This document shows positions 23,832-31,802 of a stretch of DNA of 64,000 nt, piece after piece. The stretch is from RYN-230 sp963834705 (GTDB taxonomy: Bacteria > Actinomycetota > Actinomycetes > Streptosporangiales > Streptosporangiaceae). Each line of letters starts with the position of its first letter. Position 1 is the first letter of the stretch. The stretch is taken from contig CAWICV010000012.1 in NCBI GenBank assembly GCA_963834705.1, positions 620,001 through 684,000 of the forward strand, written 5' to 3'. The notes beneath the pieces are model-generated. The model saw only the letters and a list, made by a program, of their open reading frames with translations, did not search any database and had not been told where the DNA came from. Made by a program: the position numbers and the translations under genes.

Positions 23832-24197
23832 GTGATCGAAGGCACGCTTCTCGCGGAGAGCCTCCGGGTCGGGACGAGCCTGTCGGACCTGAATCTGACC
23901 GTCCGCAAGATCAGCCGGTACCAGGTGCCGGGTGCCACCGCCGACCAGCCCGGCATCTGGACCGCGCTGGAATTCACCGCGGACGAGGGGCGAGCCGATG
24001 AGCTCGCCCGGACCTTCGCCGACGCACTTGACCAGCCCGGCTGGTATGTGAACTTCGAGTCGCCGACGGAGAGCTTCGTGATGTTCCCGGGCCGGATCTT
24101 CCGCTACCCGCGCGGTGATGCCGCGGGCCGGGCTGAGGCGCAGGCTTACGGACGGCAGCTGGCCATCCCGGAGCCGCAGCTGGACTGGACCGTCTGA
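23832..24197 (+). CDS. Small conserved-looking protein of unknown function
   Basis: A 121-residue soluble protein starting at GTG 23832. The first half (SLRVGTSLSDLNLTVRKISR) leads into WTALEFTADEGRADELARTF, then LDQPGWYVNFESPTESFVMF, suggesting a compact alpha/beta fold. The codon pattern and balanced composition support real coding. It is divergent from DUF885 and convergent with the DUF1906 gene. No family recognised. Confidence 0.6.
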   Translation: MIEGTLLAESLRVGTSLSDLNLTVRKISRYQVPGATADQPGIWTALEFTADEGRADELARTFADALDQPGWYVNFESPTESFVMFPGRIFRYPRGDAAGRAEAQAYGRQLAIPEPQLDWTV

Positions 24198-24222
24198 GGT
24201 CAGCCGAAGAGCGTGCCCTGGC

Positions 24223-25022
24223 TCATCGGCTGTGGAAGCGGGCCGAGATCCTCCTCGCGGACCACGCTGCCGTCGCCCCGGATGTGCCGTTGGCAGCTGA
24301 GCCGTTGGCAACAGAGCCGGGCGGGCGTGGCGGGCGGTCCGGCTCGCCTGGCCCGGCGGGGCCGGGCTCACCCGGCTGGACCTGGTACTGGGTGGGGGCC
24401 GGCCCGTTCGCCCGCAGCGCCTCGAGCACGCCGGGGTAGGCCCAGTTCAGGTCGGCCTCCAGGCCGCCCGGGTAGATATGGGCGCCATTCCACTGGTAGA
24501 GGTGCGGCCAGCCCTGGGCCAGTTCGCCATCGTCCGGCGGCGACCCGCACAGCCACAGCCACTCGGCGTGCCCGCCCGCCTTGGCCGCCTGGATGAAGTC
24601 CCGGAACCCAGAGGCGCCGATCCGGTGCTTGCCCAGCACCGAGGCCGCGCCATCGAGGTAGGACATAGCGGTGTCCACCGGGATGCCCGCTAACGACAGC
24701 CAGCCGTCGGCGCAGAAGAAGATCGGCAGGGTGTCCGGGTAGCCGACCGACGCGGCATCGTCCACCGCCCGCTGCGCCATCGCGACACCGGCGTCGTGCC
24801 CGCCCGCCGGGTCAGTCGTGCCCTGCTCGGCGACGAGCAGCACTACCCGGCCGCTGCCGGCCAGCTTCTGGTATGCGCCCGGGTAGTGCGAGATGCACTT
24901 CGGGTTGTCGGCCACCCGATGTAGCGAAGTAGGAAGCGAAGATCGTATGTCGTGAAGCGGTCCAGTTCGGCTGGTGACAGCTCGCCCGCGGAGTAGTCCG
25001 CGCCATAGGTGACGTCCATCGC
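24223..25022 (-). pseudogene. DUF1906 glycoside-hydrolase-like protein, frame broken
   Basis: ATG 25022 gives MDVTYGADYSAGELSPAELD, then FLLRYIGW, the start of an Rv2525c-like DUF1906 TIM barrel. One missing base near 24912 (a GGG run) shifts to the frame continuing ADNPKCISHYPGAYQKLAG, VVLLVAEQGTTDP, LPIFFCADGWLSLAGIPVD and NWAYPGVLEALRANG. The proline-rich tail ends at 24223. An alternative frame near the end reads GSVVREEDLGPLPQPMSQGT to a TGA at 24200, so a second indel near 24280 is possible. DUF1906 proteins are proposed peptidoglycan- or glycan-active enzymes; no signal peptide is visible here. Confidence 0.65.
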
Positions 25023-25118
25023 TCACTTCTCCACCCCGCGCCGAACGCGGCGCAACCGCGACGGCGCAAACCTGGCCAAAAGGTAAGCGAACGCAGTCCG
25101 CCGGCCGGTCCCCAGCGG

Positions 25119-26348
25119 CTACTTGATGAGCACGTTGTTCGCGGTTGACGAGATGGCGCTGACTCCGGTGGCGATCAGGACCGGAGTCAGCGTGGTGTTC
25201 AGGAACCCGTCGCCAAGCTGGCCTTCGTAGCTGACTCCCCACGCGTAGACGTTCCCTTTGCTGGACACCGCGTACGACGTGGCCGAACCCGTGGCCAGGC
25301 TCCGGTACCGCACCCCCGCCGGGGCGTAGAAGCGGACCGGGAGCGACCTGCGGTGCAGCCGTCCGTCACCGAGTTGGCCGGCCCGATTGTTGCCCCAGGC
25401 CCACAGCGAGCCAGTGGACAGCTTGGCCAGCGTCTGGCCGTTGTTCCAGATGGACCCGCCCTGGGCCACCTTGACTACCGGGTGCGGCAGGTGCACCCGG
25501 ACCGGGACGTCCGATGCCTTGCCGGTGATCCCGTCGCCGAGCTGGCCGGCCCCGTTGTAGCCCCAGTCGTAGTACTTTCCGTTGGACAGCAGCGCACCCG
25601 AGTTGGCGAACGACGCCACCAGCTTGACCACGTCCCGCCCGTCGAACTTGGTCACCGCGACCGGCGTTCTGGTGTTGTGCCAGCTGCCGTCGCCAAGGTC
25701 GCCGTCGAGGTTCTGCCCGCAGGCGTAGACGGTGCCGGCCGAGTCGAACAGCGCGTGCGTGCTCGCCCCGGCGACCGCGGTCACGTCGGTCAGCGGCAGC
25801 CGGACCGGGGTGGTGTAAAGCTTCGAATTGCCCAGGCAAAGCTCTCCGCCGCCATTGTTGCCCCAGCCCCAGACATTGCCGTTGGTGTCCACGGCCAGCC
25901 CGGTGTCGAACGGCATCGCGTCGGCCGGGATGGACGCGATCCGCACCCCGGCCGGAAAGCGCACCTGCACCGGCACGTTAAGCGAGTTGCGCAGGCTGCC
26001 GTCGCCCAGCTCACCCTGGCTGCCCAGGCCCCAGGCGTACAGGCTGCCGTCGGTCAGCAGCGCGTAGTCGGTCGAGTTCGAGGTGCCGATCTGGGCCACG
26101 GTGCCGGGCAGCGTCACTTCGACCGGCGAGGCCAGCGTGTCCACATTGCCCGGGGTGTTGCCGAACAGCGAGCCCCAGTGCCGGAGCGTCGTCTGGGGGA
26201 CCGGACCCCGCCCGGTGGCGACGGCGGCCGAGGATTGCACCTCGGTCACGGCGGATCCACGGTGATCCGCGTGACCCGGTGCCGGGCCTGCCGAGCAGCC
26301 GGCGGCGAAGAGCACGGCCGCAGCCGCCAGCAAAAGGCCAAACCTCAC
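25119..26348 (-). CDS. RCC1-repeat lipoprotein
   Basis: A lipoprotein: signal MRFGLLLAAAAVLFAAGC with lipobox FAAGC, then six RCC1-type blades, each with an xxAWGxxxxGQLGDG motif (LYAWGLGSQGELGDGSLRN, VYACGQNLDGDLGDGSWHN, LWAWGNNRAGQLGDGRLHR, VYAWGVSYEGQLGDGFLNT). It should form a seven-bladed-type propeller outside the membrane, probably a binding surface; the partner is unknown. I favour GTG 26348: TACACT lies 7 bases upstream (plus-strand 26356-26361), a leaderless -10 arrangement. An in-frame GTG at 26390 would add 14 residues. About 96 bases separate its end from the DUF1906 start; nothing is seen there. Confidence 0.82.
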   Translation of the reverse strand: MRFGLLLAAAAVLFAAGCSAGPAPGHADHRGSAVTEVQSSAAVATGRGPVPQTTLRHWGSLFGNTPGNVDTLASPVEVTLPGTVAQIGTSNSTDYALLTDGSLYAWGLGSQGELGDGSLRNSLNVPVQVRFPAGVRIASIPADAMPFDTGLAVDTNGNVWGWGNNGGGELCLGNSKLYTTPVRLPLTDVTAVAGASTHALFDSAGTVYACGQNLDGDLGDGSWHNTRTPVAVTKFDGRDVVKLVASFANSGALLSNGKYYDWGYNGAGQLGDGITGKASDVPVRVHLPHPVVKVAQGGSIWNNGQTLAKLSTGSLWAWGNNRAGQLGDGRLHRRSLPVRFYAPAGVRYRSLATGSATSYAVSSKGNVYAWGVSYEGQLGDGFLNTTLTPVLIATGVSAISSTANNVLIK

Positions 26349-26534
26349 GGAAAGTAGTGTAGCCGCAACACTCTGCGCCGACTTCGTCACTTGCTCAATA
26401 TAGGGACATCCGGACCCCTACTGGGGCCAATCCAAAAGGGAACCTTTACTTTTTCTTAACCTCAGGCCGGGTGAGCGGTGCTGCACGTGGACGTGACCGG
26501 GAGCCAACTGGTCGTCCGGGTGATGGTGCGGCGT

Positions 26535-26708
26535 TTGCGGCCGGGCAGTTCCCCATCACGTCGGCCACCCGGACGTCGATCCGGGGGTGCCGGGCCGCGA
26601 ACTCACCAGCCTGGACGGCAACCCGGTCCGGCAGCACCCCAGCGAATAGGAAGTACGCGCGACGACCACCCGCTCGGCACCCAGTTTGCGGACCTTGTCC
26701 GGCGCGGC
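26535..26708 (-). pseudogene. Sirohydrochlorin chelatase (CbiX-like) remnant
   Basis: Across one frame break near 26655, the minus strand reads DKVRKLGAERVVVA, then YFLFAGVLPDRVAVQAGEFA and RHPRIDVRVADVMGNC. This is the characteristic second half of CbiX-type chelatases (GA-R-VVV-YFLFPG-LPDR...HP...V). The N-terminal half and the catalytic His region are absent. It occupies the gap between the RCC1 and GH3 genes. The rest of 26391-26759 shows nothing else. A relic of a cobalamin/siroheme gene is the simplest reading. Confidence 0.55.
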
Positions 26709-26759
26709 GGCCCGCCCACCGGCCCGGTCATTATTTGACAAGACCGATAATCTCAAATC

Positions 26760-27989
26760 TTGTTGTCCTTTTTCACGACTCGTGCCCGCGTGCTCGGGGC
26801 GGCCGGGGTGCTGGCCGCTGTGGCCGCCGCATCCGGTTGCAGCGTGCGGAGTTCACCCACCCCCGGTGCGGCCCAGCCCAGCGTTCCGGCCACCGCTGCC
26901 GCCAGCCCGGCTGGCACCGGGGCCACGGCCAGCGGCGCGGCCGCACCGGCCAGCATCCGGCCATCGTGTAGCCCGGCGACGGCGCTCAGCGCCTGGAGCC
27001 TGGCGCGGCGCGCGGCCCAGCTGGTGATCGCGCCGGCCGACGAGGACGACGTGCTGGCCGCCCGGCCGATGGTCGAGGCGGGGGTCGGCGGCCTTCTGCT
27101 GTTCGGCTCGGCGGCGCCGCCCGGCCTGCCCGGGCAGCTGGCCGCGCTGCGCCGGCATGCCCCGGGCGGGCTGCCGCCGCTGGTCTCGACGGATGAGGAG
27201 GGCGGCGAGATCCAGCGGATGGCCAACCTGGTCGGCAACCTGCCCTGGCCGCGGACCATGGCGGCTACGATGACCACGGGACAGGTCCGGGCGCTGGCCG
27301 CGCAGGTCGGCCGGCGGATGCGGGCGACCGGCATCACCATGGACCTGGCGCCGGTACTCGACCTGTCGGACAGTCCCGGCCCGAACGCCACCTACCCGGA
27401 CGGGCCGCGCTCGTTCAGCGTGCACCCGGCCGTGGCCACCGCCTATGGCCTCGCGTTCGCCGATGGCCTGCAGGATGGCGGTGTGATCCCGGTGGTGAAG
27501 CACTTTCCCGGGCTGGGCCAGGCCAGTGCCAACACGGATTTCGGCCGGGCCAGCGTTCCGCCGCTGAGCACGCTGCGTTCCGCTGCGCTGCTGCCGTTCG
27601 CCGCCGCGATCCGGCATGGCCTGCCGGCCGTCATGGTGGGCGAGGCGTCCATCCCCGGCCTGACCCACGGGCTGCCCGCCACCTTGTCCGGGGCCGCCAT
27701 CAAGGGCGTGCTGCGCGGTCAGCTCGGGTTCCATGGCCTGGTGCTGACCGACTCGCTGTCCGCGGTCGCCATCCAGGATGCGGGTTACGACATCCCGCAG
27801 GCCGCGGTGCGCGCCGTCGAGGCGGGCGCCGACATGGTGACGTTCGACGCTGACAACCCGCCGGTCACCACCAATCAGGTCATCACCAGCCTGGTCTCGG
27901 CCGTGTACTCAGGCCGACTGCCGGTAGCCCGGCTGGACAGTGCGGTGCAGGACGTGCTGCGGGCCAAGGGACGGCCAGTCTGCGGCTGA
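26760..27989 (+). CDS. GH3-family lipoprotein, beta-N-acetylhexosaminidase-like
   Basis: A 409-residue exported GH3 enzyme. The signal ends at the lipobox AAASGC; an Ala/Pro/Thr linker precedes the barrel. GLLLFGSAAPPGLPGQLAAL, VSTDEEGGEIQRMANL, DLAPVLDLSD, VVKHFPGLGQASANTD and GLVLTDSLSAVAI follow NagZ order; the Asp in LTDSLS is the expected nucleophile. The NagZ loop that normally reads PGHG...DSH is PGLG...TDFG here, lacking its acid/base His, so specificity or activity may differ. The TTG at 26760 is uncertain; GTG 26790 is also possible. Role: cell-wall muropeptide or chitin fragment turnover outside the membrane. Confidence 0.82.
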   Translation: MLSFFTTRARVLGAAGVLAAVAAASGCSVRSSPTPGAAQPSVPATAAASPAGTGATASGAAAPASIRPSCSPATALSAWSLARRAAQLVIAPADEDDVLAARPMVEAGVGGLLLFGSAAPPGLPGQLAALRRHAPGGLPPLVSTDEEGGEIQRMANLVGNLPWPRTMAATMTTGQVRALAAQVGRRMRATGITMDLAPVLDLSDSPGPNATYPDGPRSFSVHPAVATAYGLAFADGLQDGGVIPVVKHFPGLGQASANTDFGRASVPPLSTLRSAALLPFAAAIRHGLPAVMVGEASIPGLTHGLPATLSGAAIKGVLRGQLGFHGLVLTDSLSAVAIQDAGYDIPQAAVRAVEAGADMVTFDADNPPVTTNQVITSLVSAVYSGRLPVARLDSAVQDVLRAKGRPVCG

Positions 27990-28076
27990 TCCCGGCGCGC
28001 TGCATTTCCGCCTGCCGGCACCCTGGCTTTCCGCGGCTGGCACCATGGCGGGGCGGCCGCTGGTACCGTTGGTGGT

Positions 28077-28236
28077 GAAGGGGAGTAGTCCTTCGCCGGC
28101 TGGTCAACATACTGGCGCGCGGTGCGTGCCCGGCCACCGGGTCACATGGTTGTGACGGACGAGACCTTCGGCTGTTGAGCGCATCCGGCCGGAGGACCCT
28201 ACCCAGCATCCGGTCCGGGTGAAACCCGACCGAAGG
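28077..28236 (+). promoter_or_regulatory. yybP-ykoY manganese riboswitch with RBS-pairing switch
   Basis: The conserved GGGGAGTAG after GAAGG (28077-28089) and GGACGAGACCTTCGG (28157-28171) are the two halves of the Mn2+-sensing yybP-ykoY aptamer. P1 forms between GAAGG (28077-28081) and CCTTC (28165-28169). The same 3' strand, CCTTCGG (28165-28171), is exactly complementary to CCGAAGG (28230-28236), which contains the ribosome binding site 7 bases before the GDT1 ATG. The pairings are mutually exclusive, so Mn-bound P1 should free the RBS. The downstream gene is a known riboswitch target type. Confidence 0.85.
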
Positions 28237-28243
28237 ATTCCAC

Positions 28244-28840
28244 ATGCCCTATCTGGCCGCCGCGGGTATCGCATTCGTGCTTACCTTCCTCGGCGAACTG
28301 CCGGACAAGTCACTGTTCGCCTCGCTGGTCCTCGGCACCCGGTACCGGCCGCTGTACGTGTGGGTGGGAGCCGCCGCGGCGTTCACCGTGCATGCCGGGA
28401 TCGCGGTGACCGCCGGCCGGCTGCTGGCCCTGCTGCCCCGGCACCTGGTGGACGGCGTGGTGGCCACGCTGTTCCTGGCCGGCGCGGTCTACCTACTGGT
28501 GAGCAGCTTCCGCCAGCGGCCGCCCGAGGACCTGGACGCGGCCCGGCAGGGCGGGCCGCCCGCGACGTTCGCCCGGGTCGCGGGGACCAGTTTCGCCGTC
28601 GTGTTCCTGGCCGAATGGGGCGACATCACCCAGCTCACCGCGGCCAACCTGGCCGCCAAGTATGACCCGCTGCCCGTGTTCGTGGGCGCCACCCTCGGGC
28701 TGTGGGCGGTCGCCGCCCTCGCGGTCAGCGTCGGGGCGAAGAGCCTCAACTTCATCCCGATGGCCTGGGTCCAGCGAATCACCGCGGTCATCCTGCTCGT
28801 GCTGGGCGGGTATACCGCGTTCGCCGCGCTCACTGGCTGA
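28244..28840 (+). CDS. GDT1/TMEM165-family (UPF0016) manganese exporter
   Basis: A 198-residue polytopic membrane protein of six helices in two pseudo-symmetric halves. Each half carries the family's acidic signature: FLGELPDKSLFASL near residue 16 and LAEWGDITQLTAANL near residue 123 (E-x-G-D-[KR]-[TS] type; the first has P for G). Bacterial members export Mn2+ (MneA-like). The Mn riboswitch directly upstream supports this specificity. Translation is likely induced by manganese. It stands alone; the amidase downstream starts 57 bases later and may have its own promoter. Confidence 0.9.
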   Translation: MPYLAAAGIAFVLTFLGELPDKSLFASLVLGTRYRPLYVWVGAAAAFTVHAGIAVTAGRLLALLPRHLVDGVVATLFLAGAVYLLVSSFRQRPPEDLDAARQGGPPATFARVAGTSFAVVFLAEWGDITQLTAANLAAKYDPLPVFVGATLGLWAVAALAVSVGAKSLNFIPMAWVQRITAVILLVLGGYTAFAALTG

Positions 28841-28897
28841 GCCGGGCACGGGCATCCTGGTCACCTGGCCGGCCGCCGGTGGCTACCCTCTCTTCTG

Positions 28898-29828
28898 ATG
28901 CGCCGCGCCGCCTGGATCATGACCACTGCCACCGTTGCGCTGACCGCATGCGGAATCGCGCCCGCCGGCCATCAGCTCAACGCTGCGGGCCGGACGCCAG
29001 CCGCCAGCAGGCCGGCGAGTGCACCGCCGCCGAGCACGCCAGCCGCCACCGCCCCGGCCAGCACCCAGCCGCCCGCCGTGGCCGCGGCGGCGGATGCGAC
29101 CGTGCCGCCGCGGCTGCCGCATTCGGCCGGCGGCGGCCCGGGCCGGTTCCGGCGCACCGCCCCGGGGGTGCTGGACGGCACGGTCGTCCTGGTCGACCCC
29201 GGGCACAACGGCGGGAACTTCGCTGCGGCACCGGTCATCAACCAGCTGATCTGGAACGGCCGGGAAAGCGAGGCCTGCGACACCACCGGCGCCGAGACCG
29301 ACAGCGGCTACACCGAAGCCCAGTTCAACTGGAACGTCGCCCGCTACCTGACCGCCGACCTGCGCGCCGCCGGCGCCACCGTCGTGCTCACCCGCACCTC
29401 CAACACCGGCGTCGGGCCCCTGCGTCACCGAACGCGCCGCCATCGGCAACCAGGCCCACGCCAGCGCCGCCGTGTCCATCCACGCCGACGGCGGCCCACC
29501 CGGCGGCCGCGGCTTCGCCATCCTCGAACCCGTCGCCGACGGCATCAACAACGCCATCATCGGCCCCTCCGCACCGCTCGGCACCGACCTGCGCAACGCC
29601 TTCGCGGCCGGCACCGGCGAACCGGTCAGCACCTACGACGGCGTGGACGGCATCCAGCCCCGCGACGACCTGGGCGGCATCAACCTGTCCACCGTGCCCA
29701 AGGTGTTCATCGAATGCGCCAACATGCGCAACGCCACCGACGCCGCCCTGATCACCACACCCGCCTGGCAAGCCAAAGCCGCCCGCGCCATCGCAGCCGG
29801 CCTGACCACATTCCTCACCCACCGCTGA
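28898..29828 (+). pseudogene. N-acetylmuramoyl-L-alanine amidase lipoprotein (Amidase_3), frame broken
   Basis: The signal ends at the lipobox ALTAC, followed by an Ala/Pro/Thr-rich linker. The Amidase_3 domain starts GTVVLVDPGHNGGNF (first Zn His). After ATVVLTRTSNTGVGP the frame breaks in the CCCC run at 29417-29420; removing one C continues CVTERAAIGNQAHASAAVSI, then HADGG (second His), and VFIECANMRN (catalytic Glu) to a TGA at 29826. Rejoined it is about 309 residues, cleaving the peptide stem from peptidoglycan outside the membrane. All expected catalytic groups survive on either side of the break, so a sequencing indel is quite possible. Confidence 0.8.
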
Positions 29829-29842
29829 ACTAGAGTCCGGCC

Positions 29843-30355
29843 ATGACCGACCCGGTGCTGTACGTGATCGCGTGTGCCGCACCCCCGGCGCAGGACGTCG
29901 GCCAGCTGGTCCGCCTGGCGCAGGCCGCCGGCTGGGATGTCTGCGTGCTGGCCACCCCGTCCGGCCGGAAGTTCACCGATGTGGCCGCGCTGGAGCAGCT
30001 CACCGGGCACCCGGTGCGCAGCGAGTACAAGAATCCGGGCGAGCCGGACGTGCTGCCGCCCCCGGACGCGATCATCGTGGCGCCTGCCACGGTCAACACC
30101 ATCAACAAGTGGGGCGCCGGGATCTGCGACACGCTGCCACTGGGCATCCTGGTCGAGGCGATCGGCAAGCGACTGCCCATCGTGGCCATGCCGGTCACCA
30201 ACCCGGAGCACGCCGCGCACCCGGCCTTCGCCGAGAACATCGCCCGGCTGCGGTCGTGGGGCGTGACCGTGCTGACCCGGACCCAGCTGGACGAGGGCCC
30301 GGGCCAGCCGGGCTTCCCGTGGGCCCGGGCCCTGGCGGCGGTGTCCGCCGGCTAA
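29843..30355 (+). CDS. Flavoprotein (PPC-decarboxylase-like fold)
   Basis: A 170-residue HFCD-type flavoprotein. YVIACAAPPAQDVGQLVRLA gives the first strand/helix, VCVLATPSGRKFTD the second, PDAIIVAPATVNTINKWGAG is the FMN-binding and conserved Asn segment, and LPIVAMPVTNPEHAAHPAF the active-site region resembling PPC decarboxylases. Such stand-alone proteins in actinobacteria are of unknown substrate; lantibiotic EpiD-like decarboxylases share this fold. It starts 15 bases after the amidase stop and ends face to face with the next small gene. Confidence 0.8.
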   Translation: MTDPVLYVIACAAPPAQDVGQLVRLAQAAGWDVCVLATPSGRKFTDVAALEQLTGHPVRSEYKNPGEPDVLPPPDAIIVAPATVNTINKWGAGICDTLPLGILVEAIGKRLPIVAMPVTNPEHAAHPAFAENIARLRSWGVTVLTRTQLDEGPGQPGFPWARALAAVSAG

Positions 30356-30356
30356 G

Positions 30357-30647
30357 TCAGCCGACCTGGGACAGGCCCTTCTCCAGGTCGGCGCCGTTCA
30401 TCGCGGGCGCCAGCTGGACGTCCGCGTTCAGTTCCATGAAGAACGGCTCGGCGAACGGTGGCATGTCCGACGGGTCCGGCATGTCGAACACCATGTACGC
30501 GGTGCGCTGCCCGTCGAACGTGGTGAAATACATCGCCTCCGGCTTCCACCGCTCGGCCACACGCTGCATCACGCTGCCTAGCCGGTGATCCCTGATCGCC
30601 TGGTTCGCCGCCTCGACGGGCAGGCTGATCTTGGCCATGACTCGCAT
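30357..30647 (-). CDS. Small ferredoxin-like-barrel protein, function unknown
   Basis: A 96-residue protein: MAKISLPVEAANQAIRDHRL, then VAERWKPEAMYFTTFDGQRT, AYMVFDMPDPSDMPPFAEPF and FMELNADVQLAPAMN. The alternating strands and the Met/Phe-rich middle fit a dimeric alpha/beta-barrel stress-response type fold. ATG 30647 or the ATG three codons later could start it. It ends two bases from the end of the convergent flavoprotein gene. I do not recognise a named family. Confidence 0.7.
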   Translation of the reverse strand: MRVMAKISLPVEAANQAIRDHRLGSVMQRVAERWKPEAMYFTTFDGQRTAYMVFDMPDPSDMPPFAEPFFMELNADVQLAPAMNGADLEKGLSQVG

Positions 30648-30727
30648 AGGCCCCGCGGTTGTTATGACCCCCTTCGGGCAACGTAGCAGGTCACAGCGTT
30701 ACCGAACAGATCCGCGGCTGGTCCCGG

Positions 30728-31714
30728 TCAGGCCCGGATGGTCTTTGTCAGGTGCGCGTAGACCACGATGTCGTCCACGTACTGCCGGGTGGCGGTATCG
30801 AACGGGCCGCCGCAGGTGATCAGGCGCAGGCCCGGGTACTTGACCTGGCCGTACACGGCCGAGGTGGGGAACGCGGTCTTGACCACCTTCTGCACGCCGT
30901 CCACGGTGAAGATCGCCATCGACCCGTTGGCTCGCACGATCTTGATCTGGTTCCCCCGGCGCAGCGTCTTGATGTAGAAGAACACCGAGATCCCGGTGAA
31001 CGAGTTAACGTGCCCGAGGAGGACCGCGGTGCCCTTCTGGCCGGGGGTGACGCTGCCGTCGTACCAGCCGGCCAGGTTGTGGTTCCCCAGTGGCGGCACC
31101 GCCACCGTGTGGTTGGCGGCCAGGCCCAGCCGCATCACCGGGGCATTTACGTCCAGCTTCGGGATCTCGATCTGCACCGGCCGGGAGAACGCGAGCGGTT
31201 TCGCGACCGCGCCATCCAGGGTGGGCACCGACGATCCGACGTTGGCCGGGATCTGCTCAGCCGGGCCGTACAGGTGCCCGCGCTCCGCCACTGCCCGGCC
31301 GATCACCGCCGCGCCCGCCAGCACCAGCACGGATCCGAGGACCATGACGAGCCGGGCAGGCCCGCGCCGCCGGCGGCCACGCCGGGCGGCATAGTCCTCG
31401 TAGCCGGTGTAGTCCCGGGGGTCAATGCGCTGGGTTTCGTCGCGGCGCCGCCGGCGCCGGTCGTCGTAGCGCGGCTCCTCGTACTCTGGCTCGCTGAACA
31501 GGCCCTGGTGCCCGCGGCGCTGGTACCCCCGGTCCTGATACCCCTGGTCCTGGTAACCCTGGTCCTGGTAACCCTGATCTTCGTACGGCGACTGGTAGAG
31601 CTCGTCTGGGTAGCTGTCGTCCGGGTAGCTGTCGTCCTGGTAAAGCTCGTCCTCGAAAAGACCCTGGACCGGCCGGGCCTGCCCGTTGCGGCGGTTACGT
31701 CGCGGTAGCTCCAT
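30728..31714 (-). CDS. Class F-type sortase with a Tyr-rich cytosolic repeat tail
   Basis: A 328-residue transpeptidase. The first 100 residues are intrinsically disordered, with DDSYPDDSYPDEL and repeated DQGYQ units, then a basic patch and a membrane helix (LVMVLGSVLVLAGAAVIGRA). The extracellular sortase domain has VLLGHVNS (catalytic His), RLITCGG (catalytic Cys) and TATRQYVDDIVVYA (Arg). It should anchor sorting-signal proteins to the cell wall. The upstream gene on the same strand encodes a likely substrate. The long Tyr/Gln/Asp repeat tail on the cytosolic side is unusual and of unknown purpose. Confidence 0.88.
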   Translation of the reverse strand: MELPRRNRRNGQARPVQGLFEDELYQDDSYPDDSYPDELYQSPYEDQGYQDQGYQDQGYQDRGYQRRGHQGLFSEPEYEEPRYDDRRRRRRDETQRIDPRDYTGYEDYAARRGRRRRGPARLVMVLGSVLVLAGAAVIGRAVAERGHLYGPAEQIPANVGSSVPTLDGAVAKPLAFSRPVQIEIPKLDVNAPVMRLGLAANHTVAVPPLGNHNLAGWYDGSVTPGQKGTAVLLGHVNSFTGISVFFYIKTLRRGNQIKIVRANGSMAIFTVDGVQKVVKTAFPTSAVYGQVKYPGLRLITCGGPFDTATRQYVDDIVVYAHLTKTIRA

Positions 31715-31802
31715 CCGGGTGATTCGCTTCCTGGGAGTAGGAGACGGCCGGCTGGCTCCCGGTCCGGGCCGCGGCGCGGCCCGGACCGGGGACCAGGCCC
31801 GA

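Noticed and set aside
23757..24371. 205-residue N-terminal extension of the DUF885 protein
   Set aside because: It is antisense to the small 23832-24197 gene and has no family sequence; the conserved start is at 23756.
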